Source: Rhodoligotrophos appendicifer (GTDB taxonomy: Bacteria; Pseudomonadota; Alphaproteobacteria; Rhizobiales; Im1). From it: a stretch of DNA of 64,000 nucleotides. Location of the stretch: positions 372,001-436,000 of the forward strand of contig NZ_VHKL01000001.1 of assembly GCF_007474605.1 (NCBI RefSeq), given 5' to 3'. Positions 24,676 through 32,584 of this stretch are shown here, in pieces. Under the pieces are notes generated by a model. The model did not search any database. It had not been told where the DNA came from and worked only from the letters and a program-made list of their open reading frames with translations. How positions within the stretch are numbered: the first letter of the stretch is position 1; each line of letters opens with the position of its first letter. The translations under genes were made by a program, and so were the position numbers.

Positions 24676-26827
24676 TCACACCGACATCAACGCCAGCTTG
24701 GCAGCCTATCCTCATGTCGACGACTGGGTCCGGTTCCGCGAGGACGGCCGCCTGACGATCAGAACCGGTAAGGTCGATATCGGTCAGCGTATCAGTACGG
24801 CGTTGGCGCTCATCGCCGCTGAAGAATTCGATGTCGGCTACGACCGCATCGATATTGAGAGCGTCGATACGGATGTCTCGCTGGATGAAGAATATACCTC
24901 GGCAAGCAACTCCATCGAGCGCTCCGGGCAGTCGATCCGGCTCGCCGTGGCCACTGCGCGGCGGCATCTCATGACGCTCGCCAGCACAGCGCTGGGGGCG
25001 GAGATCAGTAAACTTGAGGTCACAGACGGTCTGGTTAAAAGCCGGGACAGCAATTACACCGTCAGCTATTGGGATCTCATTCAAGCAGATGGCTTTAACA
25101 TCCCTGTAGACAAGGAAATTTCGACAAAGCGGCCCGAAGACTACAAGCTCATCGGGAGAAAGAAAGTCGTCCCGAAATCACTTCCGGATTTGATTAGCGG
25201 GAAAGCGTTATTTGTTCAGGACCTGAGCATGCCTGACATGTTGCATGCCCGGGTCATTCGCCCGCCGCATTACCACGCCCGACTGGAAGGGCTGACAGGG
25301 CTGTCGGAAGCGGAGGATGCTGTTCTTGTTCAAGATGGAAGCTTTCTCGCTGTCGCTTCATCCGACGAATACAGGACGATCCGCCTTGCTGAGAAGATCC
25401 GGGCCGGCACGCGCTGGACCTGTGAAAAACCCATGGACGACAGCAACATTTATCAGCAGCTCATTTGCAATCGACGCGAAAGCCTGCCGGTGAGCAGTGA
25501 GGGTGCTACCTTTGATCCGGTGCAGCCATTGCAAGATCCTCCGCTGTCTGCAGTCGCGACCATCGAAGCGAGAATCATGCGCCCCTACCTCATGCATGGC
25601 TCGATCGGACCATCGGCTGCGATGGCGCTCTATAAAGATGAACGGCTTACAATCTGGACCCATTCGCAGGGTGTCTTCCCCCTGAAAATGACCCTTGCAG
25701 AAGTGCTCAATCTGGATCCGCAAGCCTTGCGTCTCATCCAGATGCGGGGTCCGGGAACCTATGGCCACAATGGTGCGGACGATGCAGCTTTAGACGCGGC
25801 ACTCGTTGCTCTGGCGGTTCCAGGAAGGCCGATCCTCCTGAAATGGACGCGATCCGATGAACATTGCTGGGAGCCCTATGGGCCGGCAATGGTCGTCGAT
25901 ATCAGGGCAAGCCTCGATGCTGACGGGATGATCGTCGATTGGTCACACGAGACATACAGCGGAACACACAGGACACGCCCCCGACCGGGGCCGGATAAGG
26001 CGGGTCCGAGGCGCATGCTGGCGACCCACCATCTGAGTACTCCAGTGGCCCCGTTTGTCCCTGAACCAGCGCTTTCCGGCCCAATGGCGGGCATTCACCG
26101 CGGGGCGTTTCCTTACTACGATGTCCCATCGCCTCGCGTCGTCAAGCACCTGGTCCATGATTTACCGCTGCGGACGTCGACCCTGCGCACGCTGGGAAGT
26201 TTCACAAACGTCTTCGCGATCGAGACGATGATGGATCGGCTGGCCGAGGCGGCAGGAAAGGATCCAATAGACTTCCGCCTGTCCCATCTCCGCGACGAGC
26301 GGGCCAAATCCGTGATCCGTGCAGCGGCGGACACGGCAAATTGGCCCGGCAGCAACGAGGATTCGCACGGGCGTGGCTTTGCTTTCGCACGCTACAACAA
26401 TCGAAAAGCCTATGCCGCCGTCATTGCCGACATCGTGCTTGGCGACGATGCGGACTTACGCTTTAAACGGATCACAATCGCTGTAGACGCCGGAGAGATC
26501 ATCGATCACGACGGGCTTCGCCTGCAAATCGAGGGTGGCGTCCTGCAAGCAGCAAGTTGGATGCGATACGAGGAAGTTCACTACGATCAGGATGGGATCG
26601 CCAGTCGCGATTGGGAGACTTATCCCATCCTTCGGTGCGATAACATTCCCCACATTGAGGTGGTGCTGCTCGACCGCCCCGGCAAGCGCTATCTGGGACC
26701 CTCGGAATGTTCATTGTCTCCAACGGGTGCCGCCATCGCGAACGCGGTCTATAATGCCACTGGCTTGCGACTGAGTCGGATGCCATTCACGCCTGAATCC
26801 ATTCGCAGCGCGGCTATGGACACTTAA
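24668..26827 (+). CDS. Molybdopterin-dependent hydroxylase large subunit (IorB/XdhB type)
   Basis: 719-residue molybdopterin cytosine dinucleotide subunit. Visible elements are VDIGQRISTALALIAAEEFDV, GSIGPSAAMALY, TRSDEHCWEPYGPAM, and RTLGSFTNVFAIETMMDRLA. GPSECSLSPTGAAIANAV near the C-terminus carries the Glu that acts as catalytic base in the family. Such enzymes hydroxylate electron-poor carbons of N-heterocycles or aldehydes with water. The layout is closest to isoquinoline or nicotinate-type two-subunit enzymes. It overlaps the small subunit and is followed 23 bp later by a DMT transporter. Confidence 0.92.
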   Translation: MADHTDINASLAAYPHVDDWVRFREDGRLTIRTGKVDIGQRISTALALIAAEEFDVGYDRIDIESVDTDVSLDEEYTSASNSIERSGQSIRLAVATARRHLMTLASTALGAEISKLEVTDGLVKSRDSNYTVSYWDLIQADGFNIPVDKEISTKRPEDYKLIGRKKVVPKSLPDLISGKALFVQDLSMPDMLHARVIRPPHYHARLEGLTGLSEAEDAVLVQDGSFLAVASSDEYRTIRLAEKIRAGTRWTCEKPMDDSNIYQQLICNRRESLPVSSEGATFDPVQPLQDPPLSAVATIEARIMRPYLMHGSIGPSAAMALYKDERLTIWTHSQGVFPLKMTLAEVLNLDPQALRLIQMRGPGTYGHNGADDAALDAALVALAVPGRPILLKWTRSDEHCWEPYGPAMVVDIRASLDADGMIVDWSHETYSGTHRTRPRPGPDKAGPRRMLATHHLSTPVAPFVPEPALSGPMAGIHRGAFPYYDVPSPRVVKHLVHDLPLRTSTLRTLGSFTNVFAIETMMDRLAEAAGKDPIDFRLSHLRDERAKSVIRAAADTANWPGSNEDSHGRGFAFARYNNRKAYAAVIADIVLGDDADLRFKRITIAVDAGEIIDHDGLRLQIEGGVLQAASWMRYEEVHYDQDGIASRDWETYPILRCDNIPHIEVVLLDRPGKRYLGPSECSLSPTGAAIANAVYNATGLRLSRMPFTPESIRSAAMDT

Positions 26828-26850
26828 TTGGCCCCGCAAAGAACAACGCC

Positions 26851-27762
26851 TTGACAATTCACATCCCTCGCAGCGGCAAGCAGCCGTTGACACCCTATGT
26901 CCTGCTCACCCTCGCGAGCCTCTTCTGGGGCGGTAACGCCGTTGCCGGACAACTCGCCATTGGCGAGATCTCTCCCATGGCTCTCACCTGTCTGAGATGG
27001 CTCGTGGTCGCTGTTGGTTTGCTGACATTCTATTCTCGCGAGGTGATCGAAGCTCTGCCGACGATACGCCAGCACAAATGGGGCCTTCTCCTCACCGGCT
27101 CGCTAGGTTTCACAGTATTTAATTTTCTATTCTATTATTCTGCGTATTACACAGAGGCAATGAACATCCTCATCATTCAAGGTGCGTTGCCTTTACCGGT
27201 GCTGATTGCTTCTGCAATAATGTATCGGCAGGCAATTACCATCAATCAAATGATTGGAATGGCCCTTGTGATCTTCGGCGTCATCTATCTCGCCACAAGG
27301 GGACAGCCGGCGCTGATGCTGGACATGGGCATAAACAAGGGTGATCTCCTGATCATGCTGGCCTGCCTCATCCAAGCAGCCTACACAATTTCAATCGCGC
27401 GCAAACCGCCCCTCAGCAATGAAGTGCTTTTCTGTGGTCTGGCGATATCTGCCTTCGTGACGTCTGTCCCCATGCTGGTGGCCGAAATCATCGCAGGAAA
27501 AACCCAGATACCCACGTTGGAGGGACTGGGGATCTTGGCCTATGTCGCTGTTTTCCCATCCACACTCGCGCAAATTTTCTTTATTCGCGCCATTGCATGC
27601 ATCGGGCCAGGTCGCACCGGCTTCTTTGTCAATTTGACGCCGGTCTTTGGCTCAGGCTTGGCAATACTGCTTCTCGGAGAAGTCCCTCACGCCTATCATG
27701 CGATCTCCCTCGCCTGTGTGGTTTTGGGAATTGTTGCGGTAGAGATACGCAAACGGCGTTGA
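26851..27762 (+). CDS. EamA/DMT family transporter
   Basis: 303-residue membrane protein with ten helices in two EamA repeats: LTLASLFWGGNAVAGQLA starts the first and LIMLACLIQAAYTISIARKP the second, which ends VFGSGLAILLLGE. The family exports or exchanges small metabolites. The start seems to be a TTG at 26851; no ATG precedes the second helix in this frame. It is the third gene after the Mo hydroxylase pair and may export a substrate or intermediate. Confidence 0.85.
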   Translation: MTIHIPRSGKQPLTPYVLLTLASLFWGGNAVAGQLAIGEISPMALTCLRWLVVAVGLLTFYSREVIEALPTIRQHKWGLLLTGSLGFTVFNFLFYYSAYYTEAMNILIIQGALPLPVLIASAIMYRQAITINQMIGMALVIFGVIYLATRGQPALMLDMGINKGDLLIMLACLIQAAYTISIARKPPLSNEVLFCGLAISAFVTSVPMLVAEIIAGKTQIPTLEGLGILAYVAVFPSTLAQIFFIRAIACIGPGRTGFFVNLTPVFGSGLAILLLGEVPHAYHAISLACVVLGIVAVEIRKRR

Positions 27763-27786
27763 CCTTCATCCGATGCTGAAAGACTT

Positions 27787-28839
27787 TCAGTTGGCCATGA
27801 ATGCCGGCCGTACCCTTTCCGCGATCAGCTTGATTGCCTCGCGTCGATCGGGACCAAGCACTCCATAAAGGAGGGGCCATCGCAGACCGGCGTCGGCAAA
27901 TTCAAGGAGGCGATCGGTCACCTGCGTCGGGGTGCCGGCGATCGCAACCTTATCCATAAGATCGTCCGACAGCATTTTTGCCGCGGAATCCGGTCCCTCA
28001 TTCTTCACGCAGGCTGCGATCTTCTTGACCTCATCCTCGTCGACGCCAGCAGCTTTGAGCAGCGTGTCGTTCTTTATGTTCTGAACTTTATTCGCCACAT
28101 ACACCACCGTGAGGCGCCGTATGGCTGCCCGCGCGGAAGCTTCGTCTTCAGCAACGGAAAAGGGGAGCGTACCACCCACCGGGATTGTGTCGGCTGACCG
28201 CTGGGACTTGGCCGCACCTTGTGCAATGAGTTCGCGCGCTAGGGTCACGAACCCGGGACTGGTAAAAGTTGGCAACAAGACGATATCCGCGATCTCGCCG
28301 CCAAGCTTTATCATCAGAGGACCCGTCGCACCAATTGCTATCGGGACCTGACCCAGCTGTTTGTCTGGTGTGGCCGGCGCGTCAAGCTTGTAAATCTCGC
28401 CATGATAATCAACGGGTCGTCCGTCGAGCAATTCCCTCACCAGGCCAATGCTTTCGCGGATCGTCGGTGCCGCCCGCATGGTCTTTTCCGTCCATCCCAT
28501 ATGGAGGGCAGCGGCCTTGGCCGCACCGAGCCCCATGATGAAACGACCGTCGGACAATCGGCTGGTTGTATGACATTCCATCGCCAGAAGACCGGGGTGA
28601 CGGGTGTAGGGCGGGACAATGCCCAAGCCGATGGTGATGCGCGACGTAACCATCGCCATTGCCGCCGCTAAAGATGTAGAGCTCGAGGGTTCCCCGAGAT
28701 TTCGAAAATAGTGATATCCCTCGGCGATCCAGAAACCATCCAGACCTTTTTGGTCTGCAAGAACCGCGAGATCAATCATCTCCTTCGCGGGTGTCGTTGT
28801 CAGCAAGCAGACGCCAATATGTTTTTCAGGTAACACCAC
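27787..28839 (-). CDS. LLM class flavin-dependent oxidoreductase
   Basis: 350-residue luciferase-like TIM-barrel flavoprotein. Family marks are LAVLADQKGLDGFWIAEGYH, SRITIGLGIVPPYTRHP, LSDGRFIMGLGAAKA and PIAIGATGPLMIKLGGE. Members use reduced FMN or F420; the bacterial FMN enzymes open rings or attack C-S or C-N bonds, while the MER/HMD-like subgroup uses F420. The start is a GTG at 28839 with GGAGG upstream. It lies 30 bp after the GntR gene on the same strand and may work on the hydroxylated product of the Mo enzyme. Confidence 0.85.
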   Translation of the reverse strand: MVLPEKHIGVCLLTTTPAKEMIDLAVLADQKGLDGFWIAEGYHYFRNLGEPSSSTSLAAAMAMVTSRITIGLGIVPPYTRHPGLLAMECHTTSRLSDGRFIMGLGAAKAAALHMGWTEKTMRAAPTIRESIGLVRELLDGRPVDYHGEIYKLDAPATPDKQLGQVPIAIGATGPLMIKLGGEIADIVLLPTFTSPGFVTLARELIAQGAAKSQRSADTIPVGGTLPFSVAEDEASARAAIRRLTVVYVANKVQNIKNDTLLKAAGVDEDEVKKIAACVKNEGPDSAAKMLSDDLMDKVAIAGTPTQVTDRLLEFADAGLRWPLLYGVLGPDRREAIKLIAERVRPAFMAN

Positions 28840-28869
28840 TTTGCAGCCTCCAGCGCGACGCTTCGGGCA

Positions 28870-29580
28870 TCAACTGCCTTGGCCGCGTTCCTTCCTGAGA
28901 ATGTCAAGCAACCGCCTCCCGGTATTGCGGACGTGCGAGCGCGAGCTGATAGCCGCTTCGTCCGCGTCACCCCTGACGAAGGCTTCAAAGATCGTCCGAT
29001 GCTCTCGGTGAGCGTCCTTCAGCTGTGAAACGAGCCGTGCGCCCATGCGGACGTATCGTTCGGAATTGTCATGGAGCGTACCGAGCAGGTTGCACATCAT
29101 CTCTCTTCGGGAGATTGTGAACAGGCGCTCATGAAACGCGCGATTTAACGTCGCGAAGTTGACAAGATCCCGGTTCGAGCGCGGCCGGATCTTTTCCATC
29201 TCTTCAATAATTGGGCGAATTTCGGCGATATCCTCATCGGTGCGCTTCGCTGTGGCGACGTAAACAGCGTGCTGTTCAACAATCGCCCGCAGCTCAAAGA
29301 TCTCGTCGATATCTTCTAAGCTCAGCGAGGCGACCACGAAGCCCTGGCGCGGCCGCAAATGAACGAGCCCCTCGACCTCAAGACGGGTAAGTGCCTCGCG
29401 CACCGGCAGTCTGCTGACACCGAGAAGGTTGGCGATCTTCTCTTGTCGCAAGGGCATGCCCTGTTCAAATTCGCCAGAAAAAATCATGTCCCGGACTTTT
29501 GCATAGACGAATTCGGGCAATGTCGGCACTTCCGCGCCGCTCTCGAAACGAGAGGCATTATTGCGTGTCGTGAACTTCAT
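28870..29580 (-). CDS. GntR family transcriptional regulator (FCD domain)
   Basis: 236-residue regulator. The wHTH spans about residues 22-90 (FVYAKVRDMIFSGEFEQG, SRLPVREALTRLEVEGLV). The FCD domain follows, with FATLNRAFHERLFTISRR and the ligand/metal residues AHREHRTIFEAFVRGD. It is transcribed with the flavin oxidoreductase and divergently from the ABC importer. GCATATTGTATCCGAT just upstream also appears in variant form in front of the Mo hydroxylase genes, so it is the likely regulator of the whole 22-32 kb cluster. Confidence 0.9.
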   Translation of the reverse strand: MKFTTRNNASRFESGAEVPTLPEFVYAKVRDMIFSGEFEQGMPLRQEKIANLLGVSRLPVREALTRLEVEGLVHLRPRQGFVVASLSLEDIDEIFELRAIVEQHAVYVATAKRTDEDIAEIRPIIEEMEKIRPRSNRDLVNFATLNRAFHERLFTISRREMMCNLLGTLHDNSERYVRMGARLVSQLKDAHREHRTIFEAFVRGDADEAAISSRSHVRNTGRRLLDILRKERGQGS

Positions 29581-29590
29581 CTAGCGCCTT

Positions 29591-29606
29591 GCATATTGTA
29601 TCCGAT
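29591..29606. promoter_or_regulatory. Candidate autoregulatory GntR operator
   Basis: GCATATTGTATCCGAT lies 11-26 bases upstream of the GntR start codon, in the gap shared with the divergent ABC importer. A ten-base core, TGTATCCRAT, is shared with 24139-24148. Binding is inferred, not shown. Confidence 0.45.
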
Positions 29607-29758
29607 TGCCTATCATGCTCCCGTTGGCGGATCAAGGTTCATGAGGGCCATGCCGCTCGCAGTTAAATAACTTCACGCTCGCGATAAGGAACCGCAAGGT
29701 TCGCCAGAAGAGGGGCGCTACAATCGCGCTGCGTCGACCTTGGGACAGGAGGGAGATT

Positions 29759-30754
29759 ATGTTTTTGCGCTCGAAATTTGTGGCAGCCGGAGCGTTTTGC
29801 GCCAGCATTCTATTTTCCGGTTACTTGGCCAGTTCAGCACAGGCGGCGGAAGACGTTACCGTTTTTCTGCAGCCCATCGTTCCCTACGACTCCATATGGA
29901 TGGCCGATGAAAAAGGAATATTCGAGAAAGAAGGACTGAATATCACTTACCGGCTGTTCCCATCGGGGACCACGGCGCTCCAGTCGTTTCGCGTCGGCGA
30001 AGGCGATATCCTGCTTGGCGGCGATTTTCCTGGTGTTCAGTACTGGGTGCAGAACAATAAGGATTATCGTTTGATCGCCGTGATTGATCGGGATCCCTCA
30101 AGCTATGTTGTGACGGCAAAGAAGGACATTACGAAAGCGGAGGATCTTCGCGGCAAACGGGTCGCCACAAGAGTGGGATCGACGGTCGACTGGTTCCTAT
30201 CGGCCTATCTCAAGGCACATGGCATGACAAAGGATGACATCGAGGTCATCAATTTGGATGGTCAAGTGATGCCGGCCGCTCTCTGCAACGGTGACATTGA
30301 CGCCTTCTTCTTCTGGCAGCCCTACAACAATACCGCCATCGAAACCTGCCCGGACATTGCGCATAATCTGTCGGATGCCAAAGGTTATATCCCTGGGTTC
30401 TCCATTGCCGCCGCGCGCCCGGAATGGCTGGAAAAGCATCCGGAGATCGCCAAAGCGTTCCTGCGCGGAATGCTTCAGGGCAAGGAGATTGCCGAGAAAG
30501 ACAAGGAAGCGGTCATCGCTTACGCCGACAAGAACCTGAGCATGCCGCGTGCGATCGTCGAGGCCCAGTGGCCTGTGAAAAACCGCATCATCGCTCTCGA
30601 TGACGGCGTCTATGCCGATTATTGCAAACTTGCTGAATGGATGCGCGACGAGAAGCTGATGGAGGGTCCCTTCGATCTCAAAGAGTTCGTCTGGACGAAA
30701 GGACTTGAAGAGGTCGATCCTTCGAGAGTTACAGCTCCGCCGCCTCCCTGTTAA
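29759..30754 (+). CDS. ABC transporter substrate-binding protein (NrtA/SsuA/TauA/THI5 type)
   Basis: 331-residue exported binding protein with a signal peptide cleaved near SSAQAAED. The ligand fold has VPYDSIWMADEKGIFEKEGL, GEGDILLGGDFPGVQYW, DLRGKRVATRVGSTVDWFL and ALCNGDIDAFFFWQPY. The family carries nitrate, alkanesulfonates, taurine, aromatic acids or pyrimidine-like compounds. The ATG at 29759 has AGGAGGG upstream. Two downstream genes complete the importer. Its neighbours suggest a nitrogen heterocycle as ligand. Confidence 0.92.
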   Translation: MFLRSKFVAAGAFCASILFSGYLASSAQAAEDVTVFLQPIVPYDSIWMADEKGIFEKEGLNITYRLFPSGTTALQSFRVGEGDILLGGDFPGVQYWVQNNKDYRLIAVIDRDPSSYVVTAKKDITKAEDLRGKRVATRVGSTVDWFLSAYLKAHGMTKDDIEVINLDGQVMPAALCNGDIDAFFFWQPYNNTAIETCPDIAHNLSDAKGYIPGFSIAAARPEWLEKHPEIAKAFLRGMLQGKEIAEKDKEAVIAYADKNLSMPRAIVEAQWPVKNRIIALDDGVYADYCKLAEWMRDEKLMEGPFDLKEFVWTKGLEEVDPSRVTAPPPPC

Positions 30755-30773
30755 TCGAAGTAGGGCGAAGAAT

Positions 30774-31529
30774 TTGCTTATCGTTGCCGAAAATGTCGAG
30801 AAAATCTATGGCGATCCTGAGACTGGATACCATGCACTTGAGGCAATTAATCTTGAGATCAGAGATGGCGAATTCTTCTGCCTTCTAGGAGCCAGCGGGT
30901 GTGGCAAGACCACGCTGCTTAACATGCTCGCCGGCTTCGAGCCCGTTTCGAGGGGCAGTCTGACCCTGAATGGCAAGCCCATCACCGGACCCGACAGCTC
31001 GCGGATCATGTTCTTTCAAGATGCGAATGAAGCTCTTTTTCCCTGGCTGACGGTTTCGGAAAACGTCGAATTCGGGTTGCGCATCAAAGGCATTCCCGCC
31101 GCACAACGCCGGGAGCCTGCGGAACATTATCTCTCGATGGTCGGTTTGTCTCAGCACAAGGACAAGCTGCCTTCAGAACTGTCCGGGGGGATGCGCCAAC
31201 GTGTGCAGATTGCGCGCGCACTCGTCATGGATCCGGAAATCGTGCTCATGGACGAGCCGTTTGCCGCCCTTGATGCGCTGACGCGGCGCAAGATGAACTT
31301 GGAGCTGCTCCGGATCTGGGAAAGCACGCGCAAGACGGTGGTGCTGGTCACCCATGACATTCCGGAGGCGATCCTGCTTTCTGATCGTATCGCGATAATG
31401 TCAGTCGGTCCAAAGTCGCACATCGTTGAAATAATGAATATCGATATGCCCCGGCCCCGTGATCCTGGTTCAGCAGTGTTCGGCGAACTCTATAAGACAA
31501 TCGAGTCAACCCTATCCAGGATTGAGTGA
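30774..31529 (+). CDS. ABC transporter ATP-binding protein (SsuB/TauB type)
   Basis: 251-residue single-domain ATPase. Walker A is LLGASGCGKTTLL, the signature LSGGMRQRVQIARAL and Walker B IVLMDEPFAALDALTR, followed by VLVTHDIPEAILLSDR. The start appears to be a TTG at 30774 with AGGGCGAAG upstream, 19 bases after the binding protein stop. The frame continues upstream inside that gene without meaning. Confidence 0.92.
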   Translation: MLIVAENVEKIYGDPETGYHALEAINLEIRDGEFFCLLGASGCGKTTLLNMLAGFEPVSRGSLTLNGKPITGPDSSRIMFFQDANEALFPWLTVSENVEFGLRIKGIPAAQRREPAEHYLSMVGLSQHKDKLPSELSGGMRQRVQIARALVMDPEIVLMDEPFAALDALTRRKMNLELLRIWESTRKTVVLVTHDIPEAILLSDRIAIMSVGPKSHIVEIMNIDMPRPRDPGSAVFGELYKTIESTLSRIE

Positions 31530-31541
31530 GCTCGTGGCCTG

Positions 31542-32393
31542 ATGGTGGAGAAAGTGCTAAAGAGCCGGAAGATGCGCTTGGAACGCTCAAATTCAGTGCG
31601 CAGAAACGCTTTTATGTCACCGACATTTCGAGCTTTCCGCCCCCTTATTGCCACTACACTTTCGCTCATCGCGGCACTTTTTCTGTGGCACATCGTATCC
31701 ACCTATTTCGTGAATCCAAGGCTGGTCCCCCCGCCGCTGTCGGTGTTCGAAACCGCTATTCCTATGATTAAGAGCGGAGAGCTCTTCAGACACGCGGGCA
31801 TAAGCTTGTGGAGGATCGCCCTCGGCTTTGCCACCGGGTCCATAGCGGCAATTGTGATCGGCGTCCTCATGGGTAAGCTTCGCATCATCAACGAAGCGCT
31901 CGAACCCATAATAGAGGTGCTGCGCTACCTGTCGCCCACGGCGATGATCCCGATCGCGATCATCTGGTTCGGCATCGGTGAGATGTCGAAGTACTTCCTG
32001 ATTTTTTGGGCAACGTTCTTTTTTGTTCTGATCAACACGATTGCGGGCGTCATCGGGACACCGATACCGAGGCAGCGTGCCGCCCAGTGTTTAGGGGCGA
32101 GCCAGCTGCAGATCTTCCTGCTGATCATCATACCGTCGGCTGTGCCGTACATCGTCACCGGCATGCGTGTTGCCATGGCCTCGGCCTTCATGGCGATCAT
32201 TCCCGCAGAGATGCTCGCCGCGAATTCGGGCATCGGGTATCTCTTGCAGCAGTCCGGGGTGCTGATGCAGACAAATCGCATCTTCGTGGCACTCGCGGTC
32301 ATCTGCCTGCTCGGCTTCGTCACCGATCGCATTTTCCAATGGCTCATCAACGTGACCATGGCCCGCTACCTGATGAAGCCTCAGGTCAACTAA
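31542..32393 (+). CDS. ABC transporter permease (SsuC/TauC type)
   Basis: 283-residue membrane protein with six helices. The EAA-type cytoplasmic loop is QRAAQCLGASQLQIFLLIIIPSAVP shortened here to its core GASQLQIF-IP. Other marks are PLSVFETAIPMIKSGELF and AMIPIAIIWFGIGEMSKYFL. It starts 12 bases after the ATPase stop and ends the three-gene importer. Expected partner of the preceding two proteins. Confidence 0.92.
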   Translation: MVEKVLKSRKMRLERSNSVRRNAFMSPTFRAFRPLIATTLSLIAALFLWHIVSTYFVNPRLVPPPLSVFETAIPMIKSGELFRHAGISLWRIALGFATGSIAAIVIGVLMGKLRIINEALEPIIEVLRYLSPTAMIPIAIIWFGIGEMSKYFLIFWATFFFVLINTIAGVIGTPIPRQRAAQCLGASQLQIFLLIIIPSAVPYIVTGMRVAMASAFMAIIPAEMLAANSGIGYLLQQSGVLMQTNRIFVALAVICLLGFVTDRIFQWLINVTMARYLMKPQVN

Positions 32394-32584
32394 GAACATA
32401 TCGCCAGGGCAGCATTTCCAGAAGTGCGCGAAACCTGTCAGCAAGAACAGAATAGCTAAAGACGCTCCGATTGGATGGGCGAGCCGATGATGAACACGAT
32501 GTGTCGATAACCGCCAGCTGAGCAATCACCCCTTGTTCATGCGAACGGACTGTGGACTGACAGCCTAAATCTGGACTGGAGGAT

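Noticed and set aside
27776-27790. CTGAAAGACTTTCAG palindrome between the DMT transporter and the LLM gene
   Set aside because: Only seven-base arms with no loop room and overlapping a stop codon; too weak to call a terminator.
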